From contig JADKBB010000008.1 of the NCBI GenBank assembly GCA_016715195.1, positions 1 to 64,000 of the forward strand: a DNA stretch of 64,000 nt, read 5' to 3'. Made by a program: the position numbers and the translations under genes. The notes under the pieces were generated by a model. That model was not told the DNA's origin. It worked only from the letters and a program-made list of their open reading frames with translations, and ran no database searches. The first letter of the stretch is position 1, and each line of letters starts with the position of its first letter. Positions 52,150-61,324 of this stretch are shown here, piece after piece. This stretch comes from Candidatus Villigracilis proximus (GTDB lineage Bacteria > Chloroflexota > Anaerolineae > Anaerolineales > Villigracilaceae).

Positions 52150-53226
52150 ATCATTATTCAGGCCGGCTTGGGTTACAACAGCGCGTACTTCCCAGTTATC
52201 GCGTGCCATTTTTTGACCTGCTCGCGCAATCCTGCGAAAGCGTGAGTCTCTTTGCTGGTGCGCCGCGCCCCGTGGAAATGATCGCGAGCGGCATACCTCA
52301 AATCGCAAAATATCACGCGGCAAAAAACATTCATTTATTCAGCGGCGCATTTTATCTTTGTTATCAACAGGGCTTTATCAACTGGCTCGAAGAATCAAAT
52401 CCCGATTCTTTAATTGTGGAAGCGAACCCCCGCTATCTGGCAACTTCCTCCGCTGTGAAGTGGATGCATGCCCGGGGAAGAAAAGTCATCGGCTGGGGAT
52501 TGGGTTCGCCGCGTCTTTCCCCGCCGTTAGCTGGATTTCGTCAAAAGGGCAGACTCTCGTTCCTGAGTCAGTTCGACGCGCTGATCGCATACAGTCAACG
52601 CGGCGCGGATGAATATGCTGCGCTCGGTTTTCCGCGCGAGAAAATATTTGTCGCGCATAATTCAGTTTCACCAGCGCCAGAAAAAAAAGCTGACCATAGA
52701 CCGCAGACAATAGACCGTGCGACCATTTTATTTGTTGGAAGGCTTCAAGCTCGGAAGAGAGTAGATTATTTATTACGTGCATGCGCCGAGCTGAAATCGT
52801 ATCCGCGTTTGATCATTGTCGGTGATGGGCCCGAGCGCGCGGCATTGGAGTCACTTGCCAAAGAGGTGTATCCTGCCGCAGTGTTTGCCGGAGCCAAACA
52901 TGGGGCTGAGATCAAACCCTATTTCGCAGAATCAGATCTATTCGTCCTGCCTGGAACCGGCGGCTTGGCCGTCCAGGAAGCGATGAGTCACGGACTTGCC
53001 AGTCATCGTGGCCAAAGGCGACGGCACGCAGGATGATCTCGTCCGCGCGGAGAATGGCTGGCAGATCAACCCAGAGGATTTCGGTGCGTTGGTATCCACA
53101 ATGCAAAACGCGCTATCTGACATAGCGCGTTTGCGAAGAATGGGTCAAGAGTCTTATCGAATTGTTTCTGAAGAGATCAACATCCAAAAGATGGCGGATG
53201 TGTTTGTTGATGCATTGAATAGGTAG
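52140..53226 (+). CDS. Glycosyltransferase family 4-like protein, one frameshift
   Basis: The start ATG 52140 overlaps the previous stop. The protein (about 361 residues) has VLPSYRVPFFDLLAQ, GRKVIGWGLGSPRLS, ILFVGRLQARKRVDYLL and LFVLPGTGGLAVQEAMSHG, where the frame ends in error; one base fewer at the CTTGCC of 52994-52999 continues as LPVIVAKGDGTQDDLVR to 53226. An in-frame repeat-like insertion (KADHRPQTIDRAT, DNA GACCATAGACCGCAGAC) precedes the donor domain. Acceptor and sugar are unknown. Confidence 0.82.
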
Positions 53227-53388
53227 AGCGGTTTATTTGAGGTTCGGTTTTTTGAGGAAACTTCGGGCAGATCCAGTTCGTCCGCTTCAAGCTGGGCATG
53301 TCCACGGGCTAGGGTTCACCCTCGTACCTTGTGAGAAGTGTCAGTGGCTACTTTTTTTCTGTATAAATTTGGAATTATGGAACGCTCG

Positions 53389-54975
53389 CTAGGGTAGTTT
53401 GTGCTTAAAGATGGCGACATCGGCTTTCTGATAAACCATTTGATAGGTTGAAGAGTCCAGAAGCGATGCCAAAAGGGGATTTTGAAGCGCCGGGTTTTCA
53501 TTGTTTGACAGATCGTTTTGTGAAATGAGCAGATAATCAAATTGATTGCCTGTCTGGATCGCCCATTGCTCAACACAGGTGAAGGTCTTGTTCATGCAAG
53601 GTTGAAGCGCGTAATAGTTATCCATTTTGGTTTGGAATATTTTTTCAGGCAGCCACTCATAACCTTGAACAGTTGCAACGCTGACACTTTTACCAAGAAC
53701 CGGAAACCACTCTGAAACGGCATCTGTAAAAGTTTCAGTATCGCCTGTCAGAATCACAAAGCGGCTTTGTTGGGGAATATTGTTTGCAGCCCAATCCATC
53801 GCATCGCGGTCTGATGGACTCAAACTGACCTGGGGATACACCTGATCTGAAAGGATGAGGCCGAAAAAAGTATAAAAAATTAATCCGGTCAGCGCGATCT
53901 TAATAGCGGGGGTCTTGTTGAAATAATCAAACCAATTGACTTCAACATCCTGAATATTTTGAAATCCGTTTTGCAGGGCATATAAACCGGGGATGATGAT
54001 GTCTGTAAATCCGATGGCGGCCAGCATGACCCATGAAATAAGCGACATGGTGGATGCGCTGCGCGGGTCTACAAAAGCGGGGACGAAGAGCATGACCACC
54101 AGCAGGAAATCCTTTTTAGCCAGCGCCATGACCAAGCCTAATAAAGCCAGTGCCGAGATCAACGTCACAAATTTTTCGTCAGAAAAAGAACCGGTGATGA
54201 TCGCCAGCCATGCCAGTGGTGAGAGGAACCCGGTCTGCGCGGCGCTTTGATACGGCTGTATCCCATGCTGAGAGATCACAAAAAGGAAGAACGGCGCGGT
54301 TAACACGGTCACGCCCAGTGCAACGAGCAAGGCGTTTTTGATTCCTGTTATAGACCTTCCAAAGAATATCCATAAAACAAGACAGAGGAAGATCGTGTGC
54401 AATGCCGCTTCGGGATGACTGAGCACAACACCGCTTCCGAATAAAATGGTCAGCCAGATATATTTTTTAAATGGAGTGGTAAATAACTTGTAGGTGCTGT
54501 ATAGGGTTAGGATCAGGAACAATGTCCCAAAGACGCGGGTGATACCGCCGCCCATGATATAGAAGGATATGGAACGGGGTAATAATGTAAAAAAAACAGT
54601 CGCAAAACTACCCTTCAAAGTGGATTTGAGGATAGCTGATGCCAGCGGAAAAAAAGCGATCGTGAAGGCCACACTGCCAATGGCGGGCAGCCAGCGAAAA
54701 ACTTCGATCAGAGAGATGTTGAAAAGATCCGAGACCAGCCCTGTTATGTAAAATCCAAAAGGCGGATAAGCAAAGGGAATCAAAGCCCCGTTGTATTCAA
54801 CGAACGCCGGCAAAACATAATGATTGGATTGGAGTGCTTTTACCATTGCGTAAAATAAACCGCCGTCACTGACCGGGAATCCAACTGTCAGCGCGGGCAG
54901 GAAGCGGGCGTACGCGCCAAGTAAAAGTCCAAAGACCAGTACCAAAATGCTCAAGCGTTCGTTGTCAGTTTTCAA
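53389..54975 (-). CDS. Polytopic membrane protein, GT-C glycosyltransferase-like
   Basis: The 528-residue protein has about eleven helices; the first extracytoplasmic loop has VSDGGLFYAMVKALQ with an Asp resembling the catalytic loop of lipid-linked sugar transferases, and APFGFYITG-like PPFGFY follows. The soluble C-terminus begins SPSDRDAMDWAANNIPQQ. It is a candidate for transfer of a sugar from a lipid carrier; no direct proof. It starts one base after the acetolactate decarboxylase stop. Confidence 0.72.
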   Translation of the reverse strand: MKTDNERLSILVLVFGLLLGAYARFLPALTVGFPVSDGGLFYAMVKALQSNHYVLPAFVEYNGALIPFAYPPFGFYITGLVSDLFNISLIEVFRWLPAIGSVAFTIAFFPLASAILKSTLKGSFATVFFTLLPRSISFYIMGGGITRVFGTLFLILTLYSTYKLFTTPFKKYIWLTILFGSGVVLSHPEAALHTIFLCLVLWIFFGRSITGIKNALLVALGVTVLTAPFFLFVISQHGIQPYQSAAQTGFLSPLAWLAIITGSFSDEKFVTLISALALLGLVMALAKKDFLLVVMLFVPAFVDPRSASTMSLISWVMLAAIGFTDIIIPGLYALQNGFQNIQDVEVNWFDYFNKTPAIKIALTGLIFYTFFGLILSDQVYPQVSLSPSDRDAMDWAANNIPQQSRFVILTGDTETFTDAVSEWFPVLGKSVSVATVQGYEWLPEKIFQTKMDNYYALQPCMNKTFTCVEQWAIQTGNQFDYLLISQNDLSNNENPALQNPLLASLLDSSTYQMVYQKADVAIFKHKLP

Positions 54976-54976
54976 G

Positions 54977-55720
54977 TTATTTCTCTGCCTTATCCAGATC
55001 CTTGCCGATGTCGCGCTGGAAATCCCAGGTTAGATAATCAAGATTGGACGGGAGTGATAATTCGAGCGTATATAAATATTGTAATTCCACATTCACCTTG
55101 CGTGGACGGCATTCCAGCAAATGTCCGCCGCTGGTCAGGTCTTCGGTGATGAAGTGTAAATGCACGCCCGGCACGCTTAACGAAGACATATAGGCGGCTG
55201 TGTAAAAACCGGCCATCGTGCCTTTTACATTGTTGAATTCAAAAGTTGGCTGTTCCTTTGCCACTTCCACCAGCGGACGGTAATTTTCCTGCTTTGGCAC
55301 CGAACGTGTTTTTACGTATTCAAACTCGCCTTCGATGCGAAAGGCGTAAAACAAATTTGGCGAAGGCATTAATTCCTTCAGCCAATTTAAGAATTCCTCA
55401 TAGGATAATTCCTTTGCAAGTTCATCTTCACTGGAAGGCTGAAAGAAGGTAACACAGGAAAACGGGGTGCAAATCTCATCATCTGTGATCTGATTTGCTT
55501 TTCCATCGGAACCGATACGATAGATCAGCCCGTCAAACATCATCATCTCTCCATCAAGATCGTTGAAGGTGCCGAGACCAAAATCACCATGTTTCTTGAT
55601 CTCTGAAAATGGAATATTCTGTTCGTAGATCCCTTCCACCAGCGCGTTGACCGGTGCGCACAAATAAATTTTATTATCGGCCTTGCGTTGTCTAATTCTA
55701 CGTAAAGTTGTTCGTTCCAT
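54977..55720 (-). CDS. budA: Alpha-acetolactate decarboxylase
   Basis: The 247-residue enzyme matches BudA: VNALVEGIYEQNIPFSEIKKHGDFGLGTFNDLDGEM, TPFSCVTFFQP, FEYVKTRSVPKQ and the metal-binding HLHFITEDLTSGGH with its histidines intact. It converts acetolactate to acetoin. It has no signal peptide and the acetolactate synthase is not nearby. ATG 55720 was taken; a longer start would overlap the HAD gene. Confidence 0.93.
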   Translation of the reverse strand: MERTTLRRIRQRKADNKIYLCAPVNALVEGIYEQNIPFSEIKKHGDFGLGTFNDLDGEMMMFDGLIYRIGSDGKANQITDDEICTPFSCVTFFQPSSEDELAKELSYEEFLNWLKELMPSPNLFYAFRIEGEFEYVKTRSVPKQENYRPLVEVAKEQPTFEFNNVKGTMAGFYTAAYMSSLSVPGVHLHFITEDLTSGGHLLECRPRKVNVELQYLYTLELSLPSNLDYLTWDFQRDIGKDLDKAEK

Positions 55721-55749
55721 TTTATTCACCTGTTTACCTAATGACCAAT

Positions 55750-56406
55750 CTACCCGATCTTCGGCGTATCGCCAATGATCTCCCATCCGCGCTGCAATGC
55801 AATGACCTTCAACTTCGCATCGGGATAGACCGCCACGGGATGATCGGCATGTTCCAGCAAAGGGACATCCAGAATGGTATCGCCATAGGCCATGTCCACC
55901 CGGTCAACGCCCAGGCGACTTAAAACCTGTTCGATCTTTTTCTCGTTTGCCATTAACTCACCGACCATTTGTACGCGCCCGTTGACAATTTCTACTGGTG
56001 TGCCGATGGTTTGCGCACCGATGCGTCTTGCGAACGGCTCAATGAAAGGCTCCACCACGCTGCTGGCAATGTAAACCTTTGCGCCCTGTTCACGATGTTT
56101 AATGAGACGTGCCACCACGTCTTCACGGCGTTTTTTCCAGAAGTCATGTTCCACAACCCATTCAGAAGCCTGTGCCAGCTTTTCAGGATTTGCATCCTTA
56201 ATATAGGACAGACTGTTGACCATTAATTTCTGCCCCCAGGCCTGCCAGTCGATCATTCCGTTTTTGGCAAGTAAATAAGATGGCATGATCGCAGCCATAT
56301 GCAGGTTCGCCTGAAGTTTACTCTGGTTGTGTTTTACCCAATCCACCAATCCAAGAAAGGGTGAGCCGGTGGTTAATGTTCCCATTAAGTCTGATGCAAC
56401 AATCAT
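55750..56406 (-). CDS. HAD-superfamily protein lacking the second motif-I Asp
   Basis: The 218-residue protein begins MIVASDLMGTLTTGSP, where HAD phosphatases have DxDGT; the nucleophile D6 is present but the acid/base position is Met8. Motif II (IASSVVEPF), motif III Lys (NEKKIEQVL) and motif IV (AYGDTILDVPLLEHA) are present. The fold is of the SerB/HAD-IB type. Loss of the second Asp would hinder phosphomonoester hydrolysis, so it may be a phosphotransferase-like or inactive member. It may be cotranscribed with budA. Confidence 0.78.
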   Translation of the reverse strand: MIVASDLMGTLTTGSPFLGLVDWVKHNQSKLQANLHMAAIMPSYLLAKNGMIDWQAWGQKLMVNSLSYIKDANPEKLAQASEWVVEHDFWKKRREDVVARLIKHREQGAKVYIASSVVEPFIEPFARRIGAQTIGTPVEIVNGRVQMVGELMANEKKIEQVLSRLGVDRVDMAYGDTILDVPLLEHADHPVAVYPDAKLKVIALQRGWEIIGDTPKIG

Positions 56407-56443
56407 ACGTTTCCTCTTTCAATCGCGATGTAATGATAAAAAT

Positions 56444-56477
56444 ATGGGCGGCCTGTTGTTGTCAACAGGCCGCCCAT
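56444..56477 (-). terminator. Terminator downstream of the pilin gene
   Basis: ATGGGCGGCCTGTTG and CAACAGGCCGCCCAT form a 15-base stem; on the minus strand TATTTTTAT follows. It ends the pilin transcript before the HAD gene. Confidence 0.85.
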
Positions 56478-56502
56478 GTTCTTATTGATTTACCCAGTGG
56501 TT

Positions 56503-56658
56503 TTACACACGGGATAAACTACTATTAACTTTGCTGAATACATTGCCGATAATGGGGCCCAGGATCATAAGCGCAGCGATAACAACGATAGCAACTAAAA
56601 CAAGGATCAGCGCGTACTCAACAAGGCCTTGGCCCTTCTCTTTTGGAGAGAATAACAT
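56503..56658 (-). CDS. Flp/Fap-type pilin, 51 residues
   Basis: The short frame reads MLFSPKEKGQGLVEYALILVL at its start and ends SKVNSSLSRV. A basic leader up to KEKG, then QGLVEYALIL and a hydrophobic stretch, is the pattern of Flp pilins, cleaved after Gly by a prepilin peptidase with Glu at mature position 5. A near-perfect AAGGAGGT ribosome site stands eight bases before the ATG and a strong terminator follows. No tad assembly genes are in the window, so they must be elsewhere. The opposite-strand frame here is a shadow. Confidence 0.88.
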   Translation of the reverse strand: MLFSPKEKGQGLVEYALILVLVAIVVIAALMILGPIIGNVFSKVNSSLSRV

Positions 56659-56760
56659 GTGGTTTTACCTCCTTTCTAGTAAATTTTTTTACCTTACCCT
56701 TTTATTATACTGAAAAAAGTTCAAAAATGAATTTACAAATTAGTTAACTCGTTTGGCCTG

Positions 56761-57993
56761 TTACATGCCATTTAATGCCGGCTTAAATACAAAAAATCCG
56801 ATAAGCAATGCAAGCATAAGCAGATAGTATGCGGCGTAATTCCATGCCGGGATCAGGAACATGATGCCGATCAAAATACCGGAAATCACGGATGGAAGAA
56901 CAAGTGCAGTTGTTTTATATCCCCGCTCATGGAGTATTCCCATCATGCCCATCAGGGGGAGCAGCAGATAGCTTAATCCATGCAGATGCAGGTGCGGCGC
57001 TGTGAATGTGCCCAGCAAGACCGCAATACTGATGTGCCGGATCCCCAGTTGACTTTTTCGATTCCACCAGAAAATACACATGCTGAATATGGATAATACA
57101 GTTGCAGCCCATGCGACAGTATGAATCGTATCAACATTCAGATTGGGAAAGGCGCGTAATAAGAGTCCCAACAGGTTGTACATGGAAACTTGATTAAGTC
57201 CATATCCATCTCCTTGTGAACTTAGGCGCATCAACCCTGCAAAGTCTTGAACACCCTGAACCCCGATCAAAGTCATGCTGTATAAACCTAATAGGAGCAT
57301 GGTAAGCATAAACCATAAACCGGCTTTTCTGCGTGTCACCAATAATGGAATCCCCAGCGCACCGGCGATCAATGGTGACAAACTGACAAGCGCAAGACCT
57401 GCTCCAGCGCGGATTTCATTTCCTGCGAGCAACCCAAACATCCAAAGAAATAAACCGAGCATAATAAAGGCTGTGTCCTGCCCGCCTAACAATCCAATAA
57501 AAAAAGGAAAAAAACATAGAGAGCTGATCGCGCCCAATAAAGCAAACCGCGGATTCCATTTTGAGCGCAGGAGGAAACGGCGAATCAACTCACCGCACAT
57601 AGCCATAACCAACAGACGGACAAGCGTCCATAGAATATATGCATTAACAAAATCATCAACAGCCAGAAGAGATAACAAAGGCGCAATATAAGGCGGATGC
57701 TGGGATAGATTTACTCCGCCTGCAAACGTATCTGCTTCGACAACCTGTATGTTGAACAGCCGCCGCATCCAGATTAAATAGCATTTGATACTCCCCTGCC
57801 GCGCGATCCTTCCAACGCAGTATAAAACTGATGAAATCCATCCCTCTTTAAAGATGAATCGCCTCAAGCAAACGAAACCACATAAAAACATACAGCGCGA
57901 TTTGTCCGCTGATGAGCAGGATAACAAAAATTTCAGCGAACGAAAAATTTCCTTTTGCAGGTTTAGTGCCAGTGGTGAATGTTCATCTTTCAT
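56761..57993 (-). CDS. GT87/DUF2029-like membrane glycosyltransferase, 5' part frameshifted
   Basis: The C-terminal 310 residues are a clean polytopic protein of about nine helices: SQHPPYIAPLLSLL, GLLGGQDTAFIML and HLHLHGLSYLLLPLMG match GT87 mannosyltransferase-like proteins. In the first third (57650-57850) the best reading switches frames: MDFISF in one, VGRIARQG in a second, MLFNLDA back in the first, RRLFNIQVVEAD in the second. The true start is therefore not fixed. Compensating one-base errors in short T and C runs explain it best. Confidence 0.75.
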   Translation of the reverse strand: MKDEHSPLALNLQKEIFRSLKFLLSCSSADKSRCMFLCGFVCLRRFIFKEGWISSVLYCVGRIARQGSIKCYLIWMRRLFNIQVVEADTFAGGVNLSQHPPYIAPLLSLLAVDDFVNAYILWTLVRLLVMAMCGELIRRFLLRSKWNPRFALLGAISSLCFFPFFIGLLGGQDTAFIMLGLFLWMFGLLAGNEIRAGAGLALVSLSPLIAGALGIPLLVTRRKAGLWFMLTMLLLGLYSMTLIGVQGVQDFAGLMRLSSQGDGYGLNQVSMYNLLGLLLRAFPNLNVDTIHTVAWAATVLSIFSMCIFWWNRKSQLGIRHISIAVLLGTFTAPHLHLHGLSYLLLPLMGMMGILHERGYKTTALVLPSVISGILIGIMFLIPAWNYAAYYLLMLALLIGFFVFKPALNGM

Positions 57994-58023
57994 GATATGC
58001 GCCTTTTTATGCTGGTAATTAAA

Positions 58024-58797
58024 TTATTGCGCCGTATTGCCGCCATCCACCAAAAGCAAATGACCGGTGACAAATGACGAATCATCCGAAGCCAAAAATA
58101 GAACCGCGTTCGCAATTTCTTCCGGCCTGCCAAACCTGCCCATCGGAATATACGCGCTTGATTCCTTGATCGCTTCTTCGATCGTCACCGGATCAGAGCC
58201 TTCAAAATATCCCTTCTCCATCCAACGATCAACAAATGTATCGCCGGGGCAAACCGCATTCACGCGGATATTCTCACGCGCATAATCGAGCGCCATCGCC
58301 TTCGTCATCATGCCCACCGCGCCCTTGCTCATGATATACGGAAGCGCATTCTTCCCCGCCACCACCGACCAATCAGACCCGTTATTTACGATCACACCTT
58401 TGCCCTGCTTCTTCATCTGCGGGATCACCAGCTTGCACATATGCCAGACCGCCGTCACATTAATATTCAACGTATCAAGCCAGACATCCTCGGGCGTGGT
58501 ATCCGCTGTCCCTTTGGTTACGATGCCCGCGTTGTTAAATAAAATATCGATCTGATTAAATTCCTTAAGCGCAACATCTACAACTCTTTGACAGTCTTCC
58601 AGCTGCGTGTGATCCGCTTCGACAAACACGCATCGGACGCCCTTCTGCCTGCATTCTGTTTCGACAGCTTTTCCCTTCTCTGAACGCCTGCCCGTGACGA
58701 TCAGATTCGCGCCTTCTGCTGCAAATAACAACGCTGTGGCTTTTCCAATTCCACTTGTGCCGCCGGTAATAATTGCTGTTTTATTTTTGAGTTTCAT
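58024..58797 (-). CDS. Classical short-chain dehydrogenase/reductase
   Basis: The 257-residue enzyme has the TGGTSGIGKA cofactor motif, NNAG, the catalytic Ser (VNNGSDWSVV) and YIMSK (Y-x-x-x-K), and ends GHLLLVDGGNTAQ. RRSEKG after the second strand suggests NADP preference. Substrate unknown; similar to 3-ketoacyl-ACP reductase/glucose dehydrogenase-type SDRs. Confidence 0.9.
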   Translation of the reverse strand: MKLKNKTAIITGGTSGIGKATALLFAAEGANLIVTGRRSEKGKAVETECRQKGVRCVFVEADHTQLEDCQRVVDVALKEFNQIDILFNNAGIVTKGTADTTPEDVWLDTLNINVTAVWHMCKLVIPQMKKQGKGVIVNNGSDWSVVAGKNALPYIMSKGAVGMMTKAMALDYARENIRVNAVCPGDTFVDRWMEKGYFEGSDPVTIEEAIKESSAYIPMGRFGRPEEIANAVLFLASDDSSFVTGHLLLVDGGNTAQ

Positions 58798-58805
58798 ATC
58801 GTCTC

Positions 58806-58871
58806 CTTTGGAGTCGAGCGGCTTGCGCTCGTATGCTCAGACAGCAAGCTGCAAGCTGACTGACTCCAAAG
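58806..58871. repeat. Inverted repeat in the SDR-mutS2 divergent region
   Basis: CTTTGGAGTC (58806-58815) and GACTCCAAAG (58862-58871) bracket a GCTTGCG/AGCAAGC-rich stretch. The right arm touches the TATAAT (58872-58877) of mutS2, so a protein bound here could affect both genes. Confidence 0.5.
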
Positions 58872-58886
58872 TATAATCCCCTCATT

Positions 58887-61313
58887 ATGGATAGCAAGAC
58901 ACTCAACGTTCTCGAATACCCGAAGATCCTCGACCGGCTGGCAGGCTACTGCGGTTTCTCTGCTTCAATGGATCTGGCGCGCGCGCTTGAACCGACCTCT
59001 TCGTATGAACTGGCTACCGCCTACATCGCAGAGACCACTGAAGCGCGTAAATTACTTTCGATGCAAAGTGCAGGCGTTGGCGCCGCGCACGATATCCGCC
59101 CGCAAGCGGACCTCGCTGCGCGCGGCGGCGTGTTGGATGCGCACGCATTGCTTGATATTAAGTCCACGCTGATCTCGTGCCGCGAACTTAAGAAAGCCTT
59201 CGAAAAGCGGGCGGACGAATATCCGCGCCTGACGAGGGCCGCCATGGGACTGCCCGAAACCCACGGTCTGGTGGATGCGATCTCGCGCATCCTCTCTGAT
59301 CGCGGCGAAATTTTGGATTCGGCATCGCTCAAACTTGGCGAGATTCGCCGCAGCCTGCGCATTTCACAGGATCGCTTGATGAGTCGTTTGCAGAAATATG
59401 TGACCGATTCAAAAACTGTTTCGATGTTACAGGAACCGATCGTCACCCAGCGTGACGGGCGTTATGTGATTCCTTTGCGTGCAGAATTCAAAGGCAAAAT
59501 AAAATCGATCATTCACGATCAATCTTCCAGCGGCGCGACTTTATTCGTTGAGCCGTTGCCTGTTGTGGAAGCCAATAACCAGATCCGCGAATTGCAGCTT
59601 TCAGAACGTGATGAAGAACGCCGTATTCTGGCAGAAGTCTCTGCTCAGGTTGGCGAGCATGTGACAGAATTAAAGTATGGCGTGGAAAATCTCGCGGTGC
59701 TTGATCTTGCATTTGCAAAAGCAAAATATGCAGAAGAGTTGCACGCGAGCGAACCAACCTTTAATAAGATCGAAGGCAGAAAGCAAAAGGCGGATGACGG
59801 AAAAGAATCGTCAATCGTCAATCGTCCATTTTCAATTAAGTTGTTGCACGCCCGCCATCCGCTGCTTGACCCGAACAATGTTGTCCCGATCGATGTGGAC
59901 CCTGCACCGGGAACACAGGCGGTTGTGATTACCGGCCCGAACACGGGCGGTAAGACGGTTTCGTTAAAGACAGTTGGCTTGCTGGTCGTCATGGCCCAAA
60001 GCGGACTGCACATCCCCGCTCAAAGCGGATCGGAGCTGCCGTGCTTCCATTCGGTTTGGTCTGATATCGGTGATGAACAATCGATCGAGCAGTCGCTTTC
60101 AACTTTCAGCGGACATATCACGAATATTATCCGCATTATCAAAAAGATAGATCATCGTTCACTTGTGATCTTTGATGAACTGGGTTCAGGCACAGACCCG
60201 CAGGAAGGTGCGGCCATCGCGCGCGCGATCTTGAGTCATTTGCTTGAATCAGGCGCGATGACTTTGGTCGCAACGCATTATCCAGAGTTGAAAACTTTTG
60301 CACACGGCACCGACGGTGTGGTGAATGCTTCTTTGGAATTTGACATTAAAACGCTTCGCCCGACCTACAAGCTGACTCTCGGTCTCCCGGGCAGGTCCAA
60401 CGCTTTGTTGATCGCGCAAAAGCTGGGACTTCCGCAATCGATCATTGATTCAGCCAAAGCGGAAATTAATCCGCTGGATCTGCGGGCCGATAAATTGCTG
60501 GATGACATCCGCAAGGAACGCAACCGCACATCGCGTGAACGTGAAAAGCTGGAGAAGGCTCGCGATAAACTGGAAGCGCAGACTCGCGAACTTGAAAAGC
60601 GCCTCGAGAAAATAGAAGATGAACGCCGCGATACATTAGCCAAAGCCCGCGCCGAAGGTGAGTTGGAAGTTGCGGTGATGAAACGTAATATCGATTCGTT
60701 GAAAGCGCAACTTAAGAAGGCGAGTCAACCTTTGCAGGCCATTAAAGCCATTGAAGAAAAAATGGACAAGATGGAAGAGAAGGTGGAAGAGCCGATTGAA
60801 AGAAAGACCGCAGACCATAGACCGTCATCGTCCACGGTCAATCGTCAATTGTCCATTAAGTTGGGCGAGCGGGTTACTGTCAGCACGTTGAATGCCGAGG
60901 GTCTGGTAACAGCTTTGGGTGAGTCTGATGCGGAAGTCCAAATTGGGACGTTACGTGTGCGGGCGAGATTATCCGATCTGATCAGGAAATCCGGCGAGCC
61001 GGTTGTCGTCGAAGAAAAAAAGAAAACGATGACGCGTGAAACGGCTACTGTCAGTTCGAAATCTCCCGGCATGGAAGTGGACTTGCGCGGACTGATGGCC
61101 GACGATGCGCTGGATAAATTGGAAAGATATTTGGAGCAGGCGTTTCTTTCGGGGCTGCCTTTTGTGCGCATCATTCACGGCAAGGGGACGGGCCGGCTGC
61201 GGCAGGCGGTGCGTGAGGCGCTGCGCGGACATGAATATGTGAATACGTTTGAAGAAGGCGGCGATAAGGAAGGCGGCGAGGGTGTGACGGTCGCGAAGAT
61301 GAAGAGCGGATAG
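58887..61313 (+). CDS. mutS2: MutS2 (endonuclease/ribosome rescue ATPase)
   Basis: The 808-residue protein has the MutS2 core with Walker A ITGPNTGGKTVSLKT, VIFDELGSGTDPQEGAAIARA and THYPELKTFA, a long coiled coil (about 530-640) and a C-terminal Smr domain (VDLRGLMADDALDKLERYL, IIHGKGTGRLR). MutS2 suppresses recombination and splits collided ribosomes. In-frame low-complexity insertions occur before KLLHARHP (59797-59835) and in the linker after the coiled coil (60803-60855), both made of TCAATCGTCAAT/GACCATAGACCG repeats. TATAAT ends nine bases before the ATG. Confidence 0.95.
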   Translation: MDSKTLNVLEYPKILDRLAGYCGFSASMDLARALEPTSSYELATAYIAETTEARKLLSMQSAGVGAAHDIRPQADLAARGGVLDAHALLDIKSTLISCRELKKAFEKRADEYPRLTRAAMGLPETHGLVDAISRILSDRGEILDSASLKLGEIRRSLRISQDRLMSRLQKYVTDSKTVSMLQEPIVTQRDGRYVIPLRAEFKGKIKSIIHDQSSSGATLFVEPLPVVEANNQIRELQLSERDEERRILAEVSAQVGEHVTELKYGVENLAVLDLAFAKAKYAEELHASEPTFNKIEGRKQKADDGKESSIVNRPFSIKLLHARHPLLDPNNVVPIDVDPAPGTQAVVITGPNTGGKTVSLKTVGLLVVMAQSGLHIPAQSGSELPCFHSVWSDIGDEQSIEQSLSTFSGHITNIIRIIKKIDHRSLVIFDELGSGTDPQEGAAIARAILSHLLESGAMTLVATHYPELKTFAHGTDGVVNASLEFDIKTLRPTYKLTLGLPGRSNALLIAQKLGLPQSIIDSAKAEINPLDLRADKLLDDIRKERNRTSREREKLEKARDKLEAQTRELEKRLEKIEDERRDTLAKARAEGELEVAVMKRNIDSLKAQLKKASQPLQAIKAIEEKMDKMEEKVEEPIERKTADHRPSSSTVNRQLSIKLGERVTVSTLNAEGLVTALGESDAEVQIGTLRVRARLSDLIRKSGEPVVVEEKKKTMTRETATVSSKSPGMEVDLRGLMADDALDKLERYLEQAFLSGLPFVRIIHGKGTGRLRQAVREALRGHEYVNTFEEGGDKEGGEGVTVAKMKSG

Positions 61314-61324
61314 ATAAATGCTGG

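Noticed and set aside
52996..53226. Independent small gene after the glycosyltransferase
   Set aside because: Its sequence completes the GT4 donor domain across a one-base shift.
56531..56713. 60-codon plus-strand frame over the pilin gene
   Set aside because: The minus strand encodes a recognisable Flp pilin with a strong ribosome site; the plus frame is its shadow.
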